A DNA stretch of 64,000 nt from Annona cherimola. Taxonomy: Eukaryota; Streptophyta; Magnoliopsida; Magnoliales; Annonaceae. The DNA is taken from positions 26,083,335 through 26,147,334 of the forward strand of contig CM059977.1 in the NCBI GenBank assembly GCA_030490835.1, read 5' to 3'. Below are positions 11,234-23,873 of this stretch, in pieces (the first letter of the stretch is position 1; every line of letters begins with the position of its first letter). The notes below the pieces were generated by a model. It saw nothing but the letters and a program-made list of their open reading frames with translations. It had not been told where the DNA came from and did not search any database. The translations under genes were made by a program, and so were the position numbers.

Positions 11234-14200
11234 AGCTCAATAGAAGAATATTGTATGTGCGTGAGTATTGTCCCGACTTCCAATTCAAAGGAAAACAATA
11301 ATCTTTAAGCAATTCAAAAGGAAAAAATTTCTTTATACTCATAACATTTGCTCTTAATTCATAATATGCTTATAATATTTGAAAATTTTCTTTTGTACTT
11401 ACAATATTTTACTATAAATTTCTATTACACTCATGTTGTTAACACAACCATCATTTACTCATAAAAGATTATTTTCCCTTCAAAATGTTTTAATTGATAA
11501 TTTCAATCCTAATATAACTCTTAAATCATTTAATGTCATTTATTAATGATTTGATATCATTAATTGAGTCGTATTAAGGTTAAATTATTTTAATTATGAA
11601 ATTTTGAATGAACAAAATCATTTTTTATGTGGTAAATAATGGATGTATTGACTACTTAGCTTAAAAGGAATTTAGGATGAAAAGTTGCAAATAAGAAAGA
11701 AATTTTTAAAATGATGTGATATATTCGGAAACAAGAATTTTTTTAAGATTATGAGAACAACATAATATGACCGATGTAAATAGAAATTAATAGGTTAATT
11801 GTATAAGAATATGATTAAAATATATGATTATAAATGTAAAAAATAGATAGTCAAAGTAAGTAAAATGATTCCCCTTTCACAGACCGTGTTGCGAAACGCA
11901 CCTAGGCATTTATACATAATTAAAAAAATTTAAAAGAATAAATTGGACCATCTTATTATCTGATTAGATCACGTAATGAGGTTTAGAATTTACCGATTCT
12001 CTACCTGCTTTTTGTTGGGCACAGTACAACCAAATTACTAAAAACGTCATTGAATTTCAAAAGTAAAAAATCTAAACATTTCTAAAAATAATAAAACTTA
12101 GTATACATGTTAAATATAATTAGATTAATAGTTGTATAAAAATTTCAAAAAAATAAAAAAAGAAGTTAATTGTACTCATGTACATTGAGGCTAAGTACAC
12201 CCGAAAACATTTAGTAATTTTCGAGCTGTTATTTTTTAATATAAATATACACAGCGAGCTATTCAATATTAAAAATCAGTTTATGCAAATTCTCACAACA
12301 ATGACGAACCTAAATAAGTAAATTCTTACAACACAAAAGAACCTAAGTAAGCAAATTCTCACAACATGGACGAGCACAACTTATCAATACACCTTTATTA
12401 ACTACTGTTATATTCCATCAAAAAAACTACTGTTATAAAATTGCATTGGAGCAAGGCAATTATCGGCTTTTATTAGCACGAAAATTGGTGCCCCCGTGGG
12501 AGAAGAGAATTTTCCCCTGGACAAATGGTCGGTGAGCTACGATGATGATACCGACAGCTGAAATTTCGGGCGAACAAAGAGACGTTCTTGGAAATTGAAA
12601 TTTGGCCGGTGACAAGCCACAAGGACTACTGCCAAGTGCCAACCCCTGGTAAAAGAATAGTCTGCACTGTTCTAATCACTAAGCCGGTCGGTAGTACGAT
12701 TATCTTGAAAATAATAGACAGAAATTCGCATATATATTTTTTTTATTTAAAGAAACGACCTATCTCACTATTCTAGAAATCATCTAGAGAAGAGAGATAG
12801 AAAGTTCCGACATTCATTTCTAAAAAATTATTTATATAATCTTTTTTCTAAATGGCTGGAGGGGGATGCCCCACCAGAGCAGTTGATCCACAAAAGAAAA
12901 GAAATTCGCATCGGTGTTGAGGATATTTTGTCGCCCGGTTTATTTGACAGCTATATTTACCATGCGCCCGGCTGAAAATGATCAGGTGACAGCTATATTT
13001 ACCATGCGCCCGGCTGAAAATGATCAGGCGTCGTAGAAATTCATCAAATTGTCCGTTAGCTAGTTAGAATTTAGATGGAAATTTTCAGGGGACGGGATGG
13101 TTCATTTAGATGAAGAAGATTCTGAGTTTGATGATGGACCTCAATGACAATAATCCCAGTCAAACCAAATGTTTACTTAGCAAATGTGTTGCTCTGACTC
13201 AATAATTAAATATGTTGTTATAATTCATGCTACTCTTTCTTCCACAAAATATATCAAAATTCCATTCCTTTGATGGATGATGTGGCTCGTGATCAGATAG
13301 GAAGATGTTCAGATCACAATTTTTTTCTTTGCCCACCTCTAATTGTCCATTTTCTTGGTAATTATTGGCTTAATGAATATAATCGCGCGAAAAATGAAAT
13401 CGATTCACCGATAAACCATGCCAATTGCTTCGTAACAGTTAATTTTAATTGCTATAAGTAATAAAAAAAAGTTTTAAAATTAAAAGAATAAGGGTGATAC
13501 TAATGAATATCTTTTAAATAAAACTTGCACAATATTTTTGTTTTTTCCAAAAATCACGTTTCATTTATGGGCATGCATGGTTCATTTGGAACCGGTGCAC
13601 AACCAAGGAAACATTAAAAACTGGTTCAAGTGGGACTCATTTCAAGCATTTTATGGAATCCATTTTATTCATTTATTATTATTGTATTTAAAAATATAAC
13701 TTAAACTCATTTTAATTAAAATTTTGTGTGAGCACCACGTAAAATGAGGGTTTTAATGGGCTTATGTTCATTCTAAAACTATATTTGTTTTGTGGTCAGC
13801 CTCTTTATGTTTAAATCAAATGAATATATATCCCATACTAAGTATTAAAAGATTTTGGAAAAATATTTTTTAAATAAAAAATCAAGAGGTTGTATTTGAA
13901 TTTTCATGCCATGGTTTGTATTAGATCGTTATCCTTTACTATAATGGATGAAACAGATTACATGAAACGGTAGTAAGTCCTCTGAAAATGTTGAATTGAT
14001 TGATAAAGTTGTTCCCATTCAAATCGTTTTAGGGAATTCATGCTATTCATTTTCTTTATATGATTTATTTAATAATACAACCTAAGAGCATTTTTAATCA
14101 ACAATTTGTGTAGTCTACACATAATATGGCGATTTTCGCTAGTTTATTTTCACTATAAAGTTATATCTATTTTTAGACCACCTATGCCTATTGTAAAATC

Positions 14201-14807
14201 AAATATACTTTTAATTAAATTTCGAACACGATGGATGGAATATATTCTACAAAATGGTCCAAAAAGACCCACTTGATCTAGTTAAACATTTGCTTAGACG
14301 CTGACCGGTTACAAGTGAACGCTGCCCACTTTGTTTATTTATTTTTATTTTCTTTTCCTATTTACTGACCCACTTCTAATTACTGCTTGCGACGCCGGAT
14401 TCACAAACTTTGTTAACACTGCAAAAATCTCAAATTTGGATAATTCACATATTTTATGAATCTCCAATTTGGAAAATTCACATATTTTAAGGGCCTAGGT
14501 TCGATGCATTACACAAATTAATAATGCTTACCATATTTCTAAAATATATATCTCATAGTTTTGTAGGTAATCCAATCCAAGATGATACTAAATATTGCCA
14601 TGGATAATCTTAAATTTTCTTTTTTTAAAAAAAACTAGAACGGATAATCCTACCCTTTCGAAAGGGAAAATTACTCATACAGCCGCAACTTTTACCCTTA
14701 ATTCATTGCATACCCATAATATTTTAATAATATTTTTATATCCATAATATTTAATTCAATATTCCCAATATACCCACACCGGCAGCTGTTTCACCATCTA
14801 CATACTT
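11234..14807. other. Intergenic, no gene recognised
   Basis: AT-rich with no supported ORF. Contents noted: a MITE-A-like degraded patch at about 11640-11880, a perfect 42-bp tandem duplication at 12945-13028, and a short repeat of CACATATTTTA near 14448 and 14480. Nothing else could be identified. Confidence 0.5.
12945..13028 (+). repeat. Perfect 42-bp tandem duplication
   Basis: The unit starting TGACAGCTATATTTACCATG occurs twice head to tail (12945-12986 and 12987-13028) with no mismatch. The absence of differences implies a recent duplication or slippage event. Confidence 0.9.
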
Positions 14808-15345
14808 AGGATTTGTTTGGGAAGTAATGCAACTTTAGGATGAACAATTTTTAGTGTAAAATTTTTTAAAATGAAATAAAATAATGTGATATAAAAAAAT
14901 AATGATGATGAGTATATAAAATAAAATTAAAATAGATAAATTTTTTAGATAGATAATTGCATAAAAATGATTCAAAGTAGAGTAATTATATAAGAATATG
15001 TGAAGAAATAATTAAAAATAAAATAATTATAGATTGAAAGGTTTTGGTTTGAATTTTTATATTTTTGAAATTTAGGGTGGGTTTAGGAAAAAAAAAAAAT
15101 TTGGATGAATTTTTGTTAAATAAGAGAAAATTATGTGATAAGATAGTTGTAATGATGAGAATTAAAAAGAAAAAAGATAAAATAGATAGATTAATTGTAT
15201 AAATGGTTGTATAAATGCAATGAAAAAGTATAATAGTTTTGAAGAAATAACTAAAAAGTTGGGCAGGTGCAGTGAGTAGAAAATTTTAGATTAAAAGTTT
15301 ATTTTGAAAAGTTTTTTGCTTAAATTTTAATTACTAAAAAATCTA
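14808..15345 (+). mobile_element. Two tandem family-A MITE copies
   Basis: Two successive copies of the ~270-bp element lie here (about 14808-15075 and 15076-15345). Each starts near a TTTGGG/GGGTTTAGG-like edge and carries the shared body: ATGTGATA, AATTAAAATAGATA, AATTGTATAA and GAAGAAATAA. Ends are eroded, so the boundary between copies is approximate. Confidence 0.5.
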
Positions 15346-16939
15346 AAATGTTTCCCTTCCTTCTCATTCACCCTCTCTCCCCGCGTGCACGAGCAAGGGC
15401 GGAGATGGAGTAAAGGACGTTATTAGTACTAGAGAGGAAAAAGAGCATGTGGTTGTTGGATTCATCTCGGCAAAATTCATAAAAATGAAGGTGGGGAGTT
15501 GCTAAATGCACCGGCTGTAAGGAAGATGGGATGTTATCCCCAATCGTCGAGGAAGCGAACGTGGCTGAAAAATACAGGGATGTTGCTGGAGATGAAGGAA
15601 AAAACAAATCTATGTTGATCGCCACCGACTGGGGAGAGAGGAAATACACTAGAACTCTTCTCGCAAGGTGAATCCACACAGCAGAATTCACTGGCGTTTC
15701 TCTCCATAAATTCGCCTCTTCCGGATACAAAGTATAACAGGCACGGCCTCCATCTTCATTCCAACAGCATGCCTACTCTAATTGACGACAGTCGCATCGG
15801 AGCCATGGAAATTGCTACTATCTACCATTAAGATCCAATCGATTAGGCAAGGTAGCGTGAGTAGATCTAACTCTAGCGACACCAGTTGCCCTTATGAGCT
15901 CCATCAGCGCCCATGAATCCATTGATCCAGTGGCAAGCTCCCAATCCAGCAGATCTTGGCCGTTGATTAATGCATAGAAAATTCAGACTACATCATCTCT
16001 GCTCCTTCCTCCTCAATTTCTAACCACGCCAGCAAGCAGAAATTATCGCCCTATCAAACCATGATCCCCCTTCAATCTTAGTGACTAGCAATTTGGAGGG
16101 CTACGTAGGTGGATGAGCCACAAATCAAGTTGGCAACCAAGAACACACTCAATCGCACACATGATAATGCGTAATCAGCCTTAGTGCAAATTAATAGCCA
16201 ACGAGTAACGTAGCGGCTGTGCAATTCGGCATGATTGGCGAAATCCAATCTTAGGGACGGAGTACTAATTTGGTAGTCAGCTAGTGTCATTAAATTGCTA
16301 CACATACATGTGGTAGGATGAGCATGAGCACTTTCTAAACATTACGAGTATAAGATAAATTTTGCTTAAACTTTGTTACCATAAGATAAAATTTTGCAAT
16401 ATTGCGAGTATACTATGAGTAAGTGTAAAAGTCATAGGCCAAATGATCTTTTCAACAGGTTTGAAATCCGGTGATTTCATACTGATCCAAAGTTATATAT
16501 TTTTTGATTTTTTTGAAATTTTTTGTATAAACATGTTAATTTAATTAGATTTAATATATATTTAAAATGACTTAAATAACCCGCTTTTTAAAAATTCAAA
16601 ATAAATATATATACATATCCGTAAATGGTAAAATTTGATTTATAAATTAAATACAACTAGATTAATATATTTATAAAAAAATTTAAAAAATAATTTTACG
16701 CACCGAATTTCAAACCGGTATGAAAAAATCACTACTCATGATGAATTTCTTTTCTAAATATGTAATTTCAGCATAAGTGCCAAAAGCATGATGTAAATGA
16801 GTAGAAGTGTAAACTTGTTAGAAGCGTCTGGATGGGTATCATGCAAGGTGAGATTTTTTTTTTTTTTTTTACAACCAATAATAATGGTATGACTCTCGTG
16901 ATAACAACACACGGACTTTTGTCTATATGTGAGTGCAAT
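15346..16939. other. Unrecognised, GC-richer stretch
   Basis: The region 15360-16320 is clearly less AT-rich than its neighbours and could be an old gene or transposon relic. A 120-codon minus frame (15368-15730) and a 75-codon one (16078-16305) show no domain that I recognise. Nothing stronger can be said. Confidence 0.3.
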
Positions 16940-17183
16940 GGAATCTAAAACTTGTAATTCTTCACAATTATTTTATTTTAACGATTTTTTACTTATTTTT
17001 ATAGCATTATATTATTTTCAATAACTTTTCTGCGACAACTCATATAACTGTCTTATTTATTTTAATTTTATTATTTTTAATTATCATCATTACCTCTATC
17101 ATATTGCATCATTTTTTTTTCATTTTAAAAACTTCTATAACAAAACATTTTCCCCAAAAATTTATTCATTTCCAAACACACTT
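16940..17183 (-). mobile_element. Family-A MITE copy, inverted
   Basis: In reverse orientation this reads like the other family-A copies, ending at TTTCCAAACACACTT, which matches the conserved GTTTGGAAA edge. It has no coding capacity. Confidence 0.5.
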
Positions 17184-17689
17184 ATAAAAATTTAATATTG
17201 ACATAGATTAATTATTTTATTGGTCATAGTCCATTTACATGTTAACTAAGTCAAAAATAGAGCATATATATTTTCATGATAAATTAAATTTATATATTTA
17301 ATTAAATAACGTATTATATTGGAATTAACTAAATAAATGGTATGTAATAGTATTGTTGCTTTAGTATACTTGGTAAATATTTTAGTTGGAGCCACACATG
17401 TTTTGTTATAGTAGCACAAAAAAAGATTAGATTAGATTATATTTTTTCTTTTCCTATGCTTGCTTACATGATTAATTTGAGAAATATTGCAATCATAGTT
17501 GACAAAATTTGTAAACTTGAGTGCTATAAAATTATAAGCTATCTTTTCAAGTAGAATTTTATGAATCCTCTTGAAAAATGATGGGAGCAGTGGTCTTTCT
17601 TAATATACAGGTAGATCTTGTAGTATTAGGAGTAAAAATTGGAGGAGCTAGGACTATGAATGAGCTTATATGTAATATCAAATGTCAAG

Positions 17690-19194
17690 GTTTACAATGT
17701 ATAATACCAATAAAATAATTATAATTATAAAAATAATTATAATTATAAAAATAATTACAATAATAAATAATAATATAATCAAATTAATATATTTACATAT
17801 TGCAAAGAATATAACAAAAAAATATATTTCTAAATTTATATTTTATAAAAATTTAGCATTTTTTTGAGGATGGATATAATATATAGGTAATAAATTTTTT
17901 CCGAAGTTTATAATATATAATTATATATATAAAAAATTCATTATAATTTTTGAAAATCTAAATAAATATAGATGGAAACAATACCAATAAAATGTTTATA
18001 ATTATAAAAATAATTTCAATAATAAATAATGATATAATCAAATTAACATATTTATATAAGAAATTCATTATAATTTTTGAAAATCTAAATAAATATAGAT
18101 GGAAACAATACCGATAAAATAATTATGATTATAAAAATAATTGCAATAATAAATAATAATATAATCAAATTAACATATTTACATATTGCAAAGAATATAA
18201 CAACAAAATATATTTCCAAATTTATATTTTATAAAAATTTAGCATTTTTTTGAGGATGGATATAATATATAGGTAATAAATTTTTTCCGAAGTTTATAAT
18301 ATATAATTATATATATAAAAAATTCATTATAATTTTTGAAAATCTAAATAAATATAGATGGAAACAATACCAATAAAATGATTATAATTATAAAAATAAT
18401 TACAATAATAAATAATGATATAATCAAATTAACATATTTATATAAGAAATTCATTATAATTTTTGAAAATCTAAATAAACATAGATGGAAACAATACCAA
18501 TAAAATAATTATGATTATAAAAATAATTGCAATAATAAATAATAATATAATCAAATTAACATATTTACATATTGCAAAGAATATAACAATGAAATATATT
18601 TTCAAATTTATACTTTATAAAAATTTAGCATTTTTTTGAGGATGTATATAATATATAGCTAATAATTTTTTTCGAAGTTTATAATATATAATTATATATA
18701 TATAAATCCATTATAATTTTTGAAAATCTAAATAAATACGGATGGAAAAACATTATAAATAAAATAATTACAATAATAAATAATAATATAATCAAATTAA
18801 TATATTTACATATTGCAAAGAATATAACAACGAAATATATTTTCAAATTTATCTTTTATAAAAATTTAGCTTTTTTTGAGGATGGATATAATATATAGCT
18901 AATAAATTTTTTTCGAAGTTTATAATATATAATTCATTATAATTTTTGAAAATCTAAATAAATATAGATGGAAACAATACCAATAAAATAATTATGATTA
19001 TAAAAATAATTGCAATAATAAATAATAATATAATCAAATTAACATATTTACATATTGCAAAGAATATAACAACGAAATATATTTTATAAAAATTTAGCAT
19101 TTTTTTGAGGATGGATGTAATATATAGCTAATAAATTTTTTTCAAAGTTTATAATATATAATTATATATATATAAATTCCATTATAATTTTTGA
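17690..19194. repeat. AT-rich tandem repeat, units of about 230-390 bp
   Basis: The landmark AAATTTAGC followed by a T-run recurs near 17849, 18237, 18624, 18864 and 19093, giving spacings of roughly 388, 387, 240 and 229 bp. The longer units contain an extra partial module with the GATGGAAACAATACC motif. The array runs directly into a viral fragment at 19195. AT-rich repeats are known preferred neighbours of endogenous florendovirus insertions. Confidence 0.85.
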
Positions 19195-19489
19195 AATAAT
19201 GAAGAAAAATGTTTATTTCTTTGATTGGTATGATAATTTGGTAAAAAATTCAGTAAACATGTTAAATATTGAAGAACAAAATCCTCTAAATCCATCAACT
19301 TCTCAAACAGAGGAAGAAAAGGTCTCTCCAATAAAATTTACTGGACAACCAGTAACAGAATTAGATGGTAAAGTCGTTATGCAACCTTATAAAAGTTCAG
19401 TTTATAAAGATATTACGGTAAGAGCAAAAGACTTAACCCAAGTTATTGAACAATTAAATTTTTCTAATCATAAATTAATACAAATCGAC
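19195..19489 (+). pseudogene. Inverted fragment of the pararetroviral movement-protein region
   Basis: This 295-bp piece is the reverse complement of about 24531-24825 in the adjacent viral copy, so it lies on the opposite strand to that copy. It encodes an open stretch from the C-terminal part of the movement-protein region (KNVYFFDWYDNLVKN onward). It ends abruptly where it meets the viral sequence downstream of ORF2. Inverted viral scraps at insertion edges are typical of pararetroviral DNA integrated by end joining. It is not an independent gene. Confidence 0.9.
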
Positions 19490-19552
19490 AGCTGTCTTTA
19501 TCTTTAGCAAAAGAGGCTCTTTATAACGAATCTTCCTGTAGACCTTTTGACT

Positions 19553-20797
19553 TTAACTGGGAGAGGATAAGGATGGAGTGGAGACCTCCATATCACTATC
19601 CGGTTCTTCATCCATCTGGCTTTCGAACATGATTTCAAAAGCCTTTTTCTTTAGCTCCTTCCCTGATAATGACGGGAATAGTCTTTTAGCAGATTCCATG
19701 GCTTGCTTGAAGGTGGTTTTAGCTTCTTCTGTTTCTTTAAGGTCTTGCAGAGAGGTGAAGTTGGAGGGACTGCCGATTAAGGCATCTGAGACTCTAGAAG
19801 CTTTTTCAGCTGTTTTCTTCTTCTTAAAGTCTTCCGAATAAGAAATATATTCAATATCGAATTTTGGCCACCATTTTAAATGAGAGGAATAGGCTATATA
19901 GCTGGTTGAAGGGGAATCAATATAATAGGAAAAATCCCATCGGACAATCCAATGGATGGATTCTCTAATAACAAATTCATTGAGTTTAACGGATTCATCA
20001 GGATTAAAAGAGAGATGAGGAATAAGGTCTTCGAAAAGGATGGTTCGGTGAAAACCCCAATGATCCCAAAATTTCTCAAGGAACCAAATAGGAATTTTTT
20101 GATTTGGCTTTTGAAGATTAAACTTTATCCACCATGAGTGTGAGAAGATAGGATTTTGACAAAGGAAAATTTTATGCCAAGCCTCTTGGTAATCCCAATA
20201 ATTGTATTTCTGGTATGGAAAGGTTTCAAGTTCGAGTTGGGATGGTTTTGGAAAAGACAGGTATTTGTTTGGATTATAACAAGGCCATTCATCGAGAGGG
20301 ATGATCCTCTGAATGAATAACTTAGAGTATTGAATAGCATCACTTGCTTTAGCTTTAACATGATCAATCGAAACTGATCCAGTTATTAACAGAATTTTTT
20401 CATAGTAATGAATATCTTTACCACGAAAATGTGGAATAAACCACTCAAATCTCGGCAAATACTTTTGATATAGCGTTTTGGCAATTTCTTTAACATCTTT
20501 ATCATCCTTTTCACTTGAAGAGAAATACGGTATACCAGGAATTTTGGAAATACAAAGGTTATAATCGGATTCTTCTAGATACAAAAATATTTGTTCATGA
20601 TGGAAAACAAAATTATAATTTTTGGAAGGTGAAGTATCTGGAGAAGAAGGGATTTCTATAGGGATTATAACAGGATTTTTAGCAGGATTTTTCTCTGAAA
20701 TTTTAGCAGAAGTTTTAGCTGGTGCTGAGCTTGTCGAGGCCATGCTCTTTGGATCGTCCCTGCAAAAATTCTCTAGACAAGAAATCAAGAAGAGCAT
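19553..20797 (-). CDS. Pararetroviral ORF2, unknown function
   Basis: An intact 414-codon frame that overlaps the end of ORF1 by 83 bp in another reading frame. A second ATG in better context (GAGCATGG) occurs at 20743, 18 codons in. The N-terminal third is rich in Ser, Pro, Lys and Ala. The middle is rich in aromatic residues (for example HSWWIKFN and HLKWWPKF). The C-terminus is acidic and Ser-rich. I recognise no catalytic motif. Florendoviruses are known to carry a downstream ORF2 of unknown role, and position and size fit that. It is the only large viral frame here that has stayed fully open. Confidence 0.8.
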   Translation of the reverse strand: MLFLISCLENFCRDDPKSMASTSSAPAKTSAKISEKNPAKNPVIIPIEIPSSPDTSPSKNYNFVFHHEQIFLYLEESDYNLCISKIPGIPYFSSSEKDDKDVKEIAKTLYQKYLPRFEWFIPHFRGKDIHYYEKILLITGSVSIDHVKAKASDAIQYSKLFIQRIIPLDEWPCYNPNKYLSFPKPSQLELETFPYQKYNYWDYQEAWHKIFLCQNPIFSHSWWIKFNLQKPNQKIPIWFLEKFWDHWGFHRTILFEDLIPHLSFNPDESVKLNEFVIRESIHWIVRWDFSYYIDSPSTSYIAYSSHLKWWPKFDIEYISYSEDFKKKKTAEKASRVSDALIGSPSNFTSLQDLKETEEAKTTFKQAMESAKRLFPSLSGKELKKKAFEIMFESQMDEEPDSDMEVSTPSLSSPS

Positions 20798-23700
20798 TAT
20801 TGTTTCCTTTGATAAATTCTATATCAAAATCAAATTCAGCTAGAATAGCTTGCCATCTAGCAAACATGTGTTTAGCAACTTCATTTTTAACATCCTTTTC
20901 TAAAATATGTTTAGCTGCTTTACAATCTACCCTAAGAAGAAATTTCTTATTTAATAAATCACTTTGAAATTTTTGAATGCATATAACAATAGCAAGCATT
21001 TCTTGTTTTATGGTAGGGTATTTTTGTCTGGTCTCATTCCATAGTCCTGAAGTAAACCGGACTATAAGTTCTTTATCTTCTTTGGATTTTTGCTTTAGTA
21101 TTCCTCCATATCCTTTATCAGATGCATCTGTTTCAACTATTTTAAAGAGATTAGGATCCGCAAGATGCAGGCATGGAAGATATTTTACTTTAGTTTTTAT
21201 GTTTTTTACTGCCTTTGTGCATTCTTCTGTCCAAGGTGGAGGGTTTTTTCTAAGTCTTTTAAGGAGAACCGCTCTATCAAAAGCAATTTCCTTATAAAAC
21301 TCAGAGACATAGTTTAAGCATCCTAGAAATCTTTGTAATTGTTTTTTATCTTTTATAACATCAGGAAATTTATCAGCGAAGGCTATAGCTCTATTAACTG
21401 GCCGAATGGTTTTATTTTTTATCTGAAATCCCAAAAAGGTTATTTCTATCTGAAATAATTTTATTTTTTTTTCAGATAAAACCAATTCATTTTGAAAGAT
21501 TATATTTTTGAATGTTTTCAAATGTTTCCAATGCTGCTTAAGGGAATCAGAAAATACTAGAACATCATCAATATATACAATTATAAAATCACTATAGTTA
21601 TAAAATATATCATTCATGATTTTTTGAAATTCTGATGGGGCATTCTTTAGACCGAAGGGCATAACATTCCATTCATATTGTCCAAAAGGGACATTGAATG
21701 CTGTTTTATATTTATCTTCTTCAGATATTTGTATTTGCCAATATCCTGATTTTAAATCGAACTTTGAGAATAATTTAGCCTTTATAATTCTATTTAATAA
21801 ATCTTTTTTATTAGGCAAAGGATATCTGATCCATTCCAAAACTTTATTTAAAGGTTTATAATTTATCACTAGTCTGGGAGCTCCTCTTTCTAATTCAGCT
21901 GCGTTATTAACATAGAAAGCAGAACCGCTCCAAGGAGATTTACTTGGTTTTATTAATTTTTTATCAAGTAAGCCTTTTATTTCTTTTTTACAATAATCAA
22001 GAAGGTCTTTATTCATTTGAATTGGCCGAGCTTTAGTTGGAATTTTCTCTTCTTTGAATTCTTTTATATAAGGCAATTTTACTATATGCTGTTTTCTTTT
22101 CCAAAAAGCATTTGGAACTTCTGAACATACTTCTTTAATTAGTTTATTTTTGAATTCCTCAATGTGTGGTTTTAGTGGACCATTAATTTCCTTTTCTATA
22201 TATTTTATAGTATTTTGGTCTTGCAAATAGCATAGAAAATTTCTTTTATAATTTAAAGTATCTTTTAGTTCTGATAACAGGGAGGATTCAGGAGGTTTTA
22301 TGAAGGCGAATAGTGTCTCATTTGTTTGTATGCCTTCATCTGTTACAAAAAATGGTTTTATTAACTGTAAGAAGGGTGTTCCTAAAATAATTTTTTGTTG
22401 CGTATTTTTTATTAGAATAAAGGAGGTTTGCAGACATAATTTTTTGTTACAAATGTGAGCAGAAGATAATTTATATTTAACAATCATGTCCGTGCCATCA
22501 GCAGTGGCTATAGATGAGTTAGTTGTCTCAAAATATTTTGGGGGAATTATACCTTCATTTATACAATTTAAATCGGCTCCTGAATCTACAAGAGCAGCTG
22601 TAGTTATAGTAAAATTTTCAGGGAAGTCTTTTATTTTTAAAGTAATTTTTATATACCATTTTTGTGATATTACTTTTGTTGCTTCATTACAGAGTTCTGT
22701 TATAACATTTTCTTGTTCTATTATCTTTAACTGTGAGGATTCTGCTTTATTTTCTCTTAAGATTTCATTGAAATGTTGTTCAAATTCATCCTCGACATGT
22801 TCTTCTTGATTATCATTTATTGATAATTCTTTCAATTCAAGAATTTGAATTCTTCTTTTTAACTCAACAATTTCCCTTTTCATTTCTTTTATCTCTTGAG
22901 ATAATTCATAATTTGTTGTTGGTTTTGGTATACTTTGGATATATCGTCTTTGATTTTTTATAATGTTCATCATTGAATTTGACTCTGGTATAATTAGAGG
23001 TGTTGAAGAGTTATTCATTTTTAAATATTTATTTAATAGATCTACCTTTTGATTTTGATCTTCAACTTGATTTATCAAATCTAATAATACTTGATTTGAG
23101 TTGTTTAACATATTTAACGAACAATATTCTGAATCAGATGAAGATTCATAACTTTTAGTATAAGAACATTGACATTGATGGTCGTCTGAGCTTTTATAAT
23201 GGATTTCATTTAATTCAAATTCACTTTCACTTGAAGAAGATTCTTCAGACTCTGATTCTTCTTCTGAAGTGACGGCTAATTCATTTAATTTTTTAGATAG
23301 CTCTTCCACACTAAGATTTTTATTGGCTAATAACTCTTTTACTTGATTTTTATAGCATTTGGAAGCATAATGACCAAATTTTCCACATTTAAAATATTTT
23401 ATTTCTTTAACATTCTTTTTAGGAAAATACTTTTGTTTTTGTTTTTTATGCTTCTTTTTCGAGTAGTATTGTTTTGGAGTTTTTTCTTTAAAGGTTTTAG
23501 ATGGTTTCTTAGAGGGTTTTTGATAGTATGATTTAGCTTTTAAATATTTTGATCTTTTCATGATTCTTTGAATAGGAGTTTGTTCTATACCGTAATTAGA
23601 GCAAAATATTGACAAATCTTGGGATTTTAAAAACTTTGTTTCATCTAAATGTTTTTGTTGACATAGTTCTATGCCTACTTGTTTAACTTTATTAATTAAG

Positions 23701-23840
23701 GTTCCCCATGTGTAATTTTCATATTTTAATTTACCATCATTTTCCATTTTTATAAGAGTTTTTATTTTTGTTTCGAATATGGAGGGCAGACCTTGTAAGA
23801 ATTTTTCAATATAGATGGGTTGTCTTCCATCATCTAGCAT
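20715..23840 (-). pseudogene. Pararetroviral polyprotein, C-terminal part: zinc knuckle, protease, RT, RNase H
   Basis: An open run of 1041 codons, in frame with the upstream coat region but separated from it by a TGA at 23874-23876. Domains in order: Lys-rich coat C-terminus with a defective zinc knuckle near 23380-23410 (first Cys replaced by Tyr, leaving YFKCGKFGH...C), acidic Ser/Glu stretch, coiled coil, aspartic protease with DSGA near 22575, reverse transcriptase with KFDLKSGYWQ and YIDD near 21560, and RNase H with TDASDKGYGG and later catalytic-region residues. There is no integrase, which rules out a Ty3-type retrotransposon. The frame stops at 20715, inside ORF2. The viral enzyme region is otherwise remarkably intact. 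Confidence 0.93.
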
Positions 23841-23873
23841 TAACAGATCTGTTAGAAAAACATCTTTATACCA

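Noticed and set aside
15368..15730. 120-codon minus-strand frame in a GC-richer patch
   Set aside because: It resembles no known family and has no supported start or splice borders. Recorded only as an unexplained stretch.
17682..17867. 61-codon Ile/Asn/Lys-rich frame
   Set aside because: It is AT-rich tandem repeat read as protein.
17690..19194. Regularly spaced repeats as a CRISPR-like array
   Set aside because: Units are hundreds of bases long, AT-rich and in a plant nuclear context.
19199..19507. 102-codon plus-strand frame as an independent gene
   Set aside because: It is a rearranged piece of the viral movement-protein region in reverse orientation, with no start context of its own.
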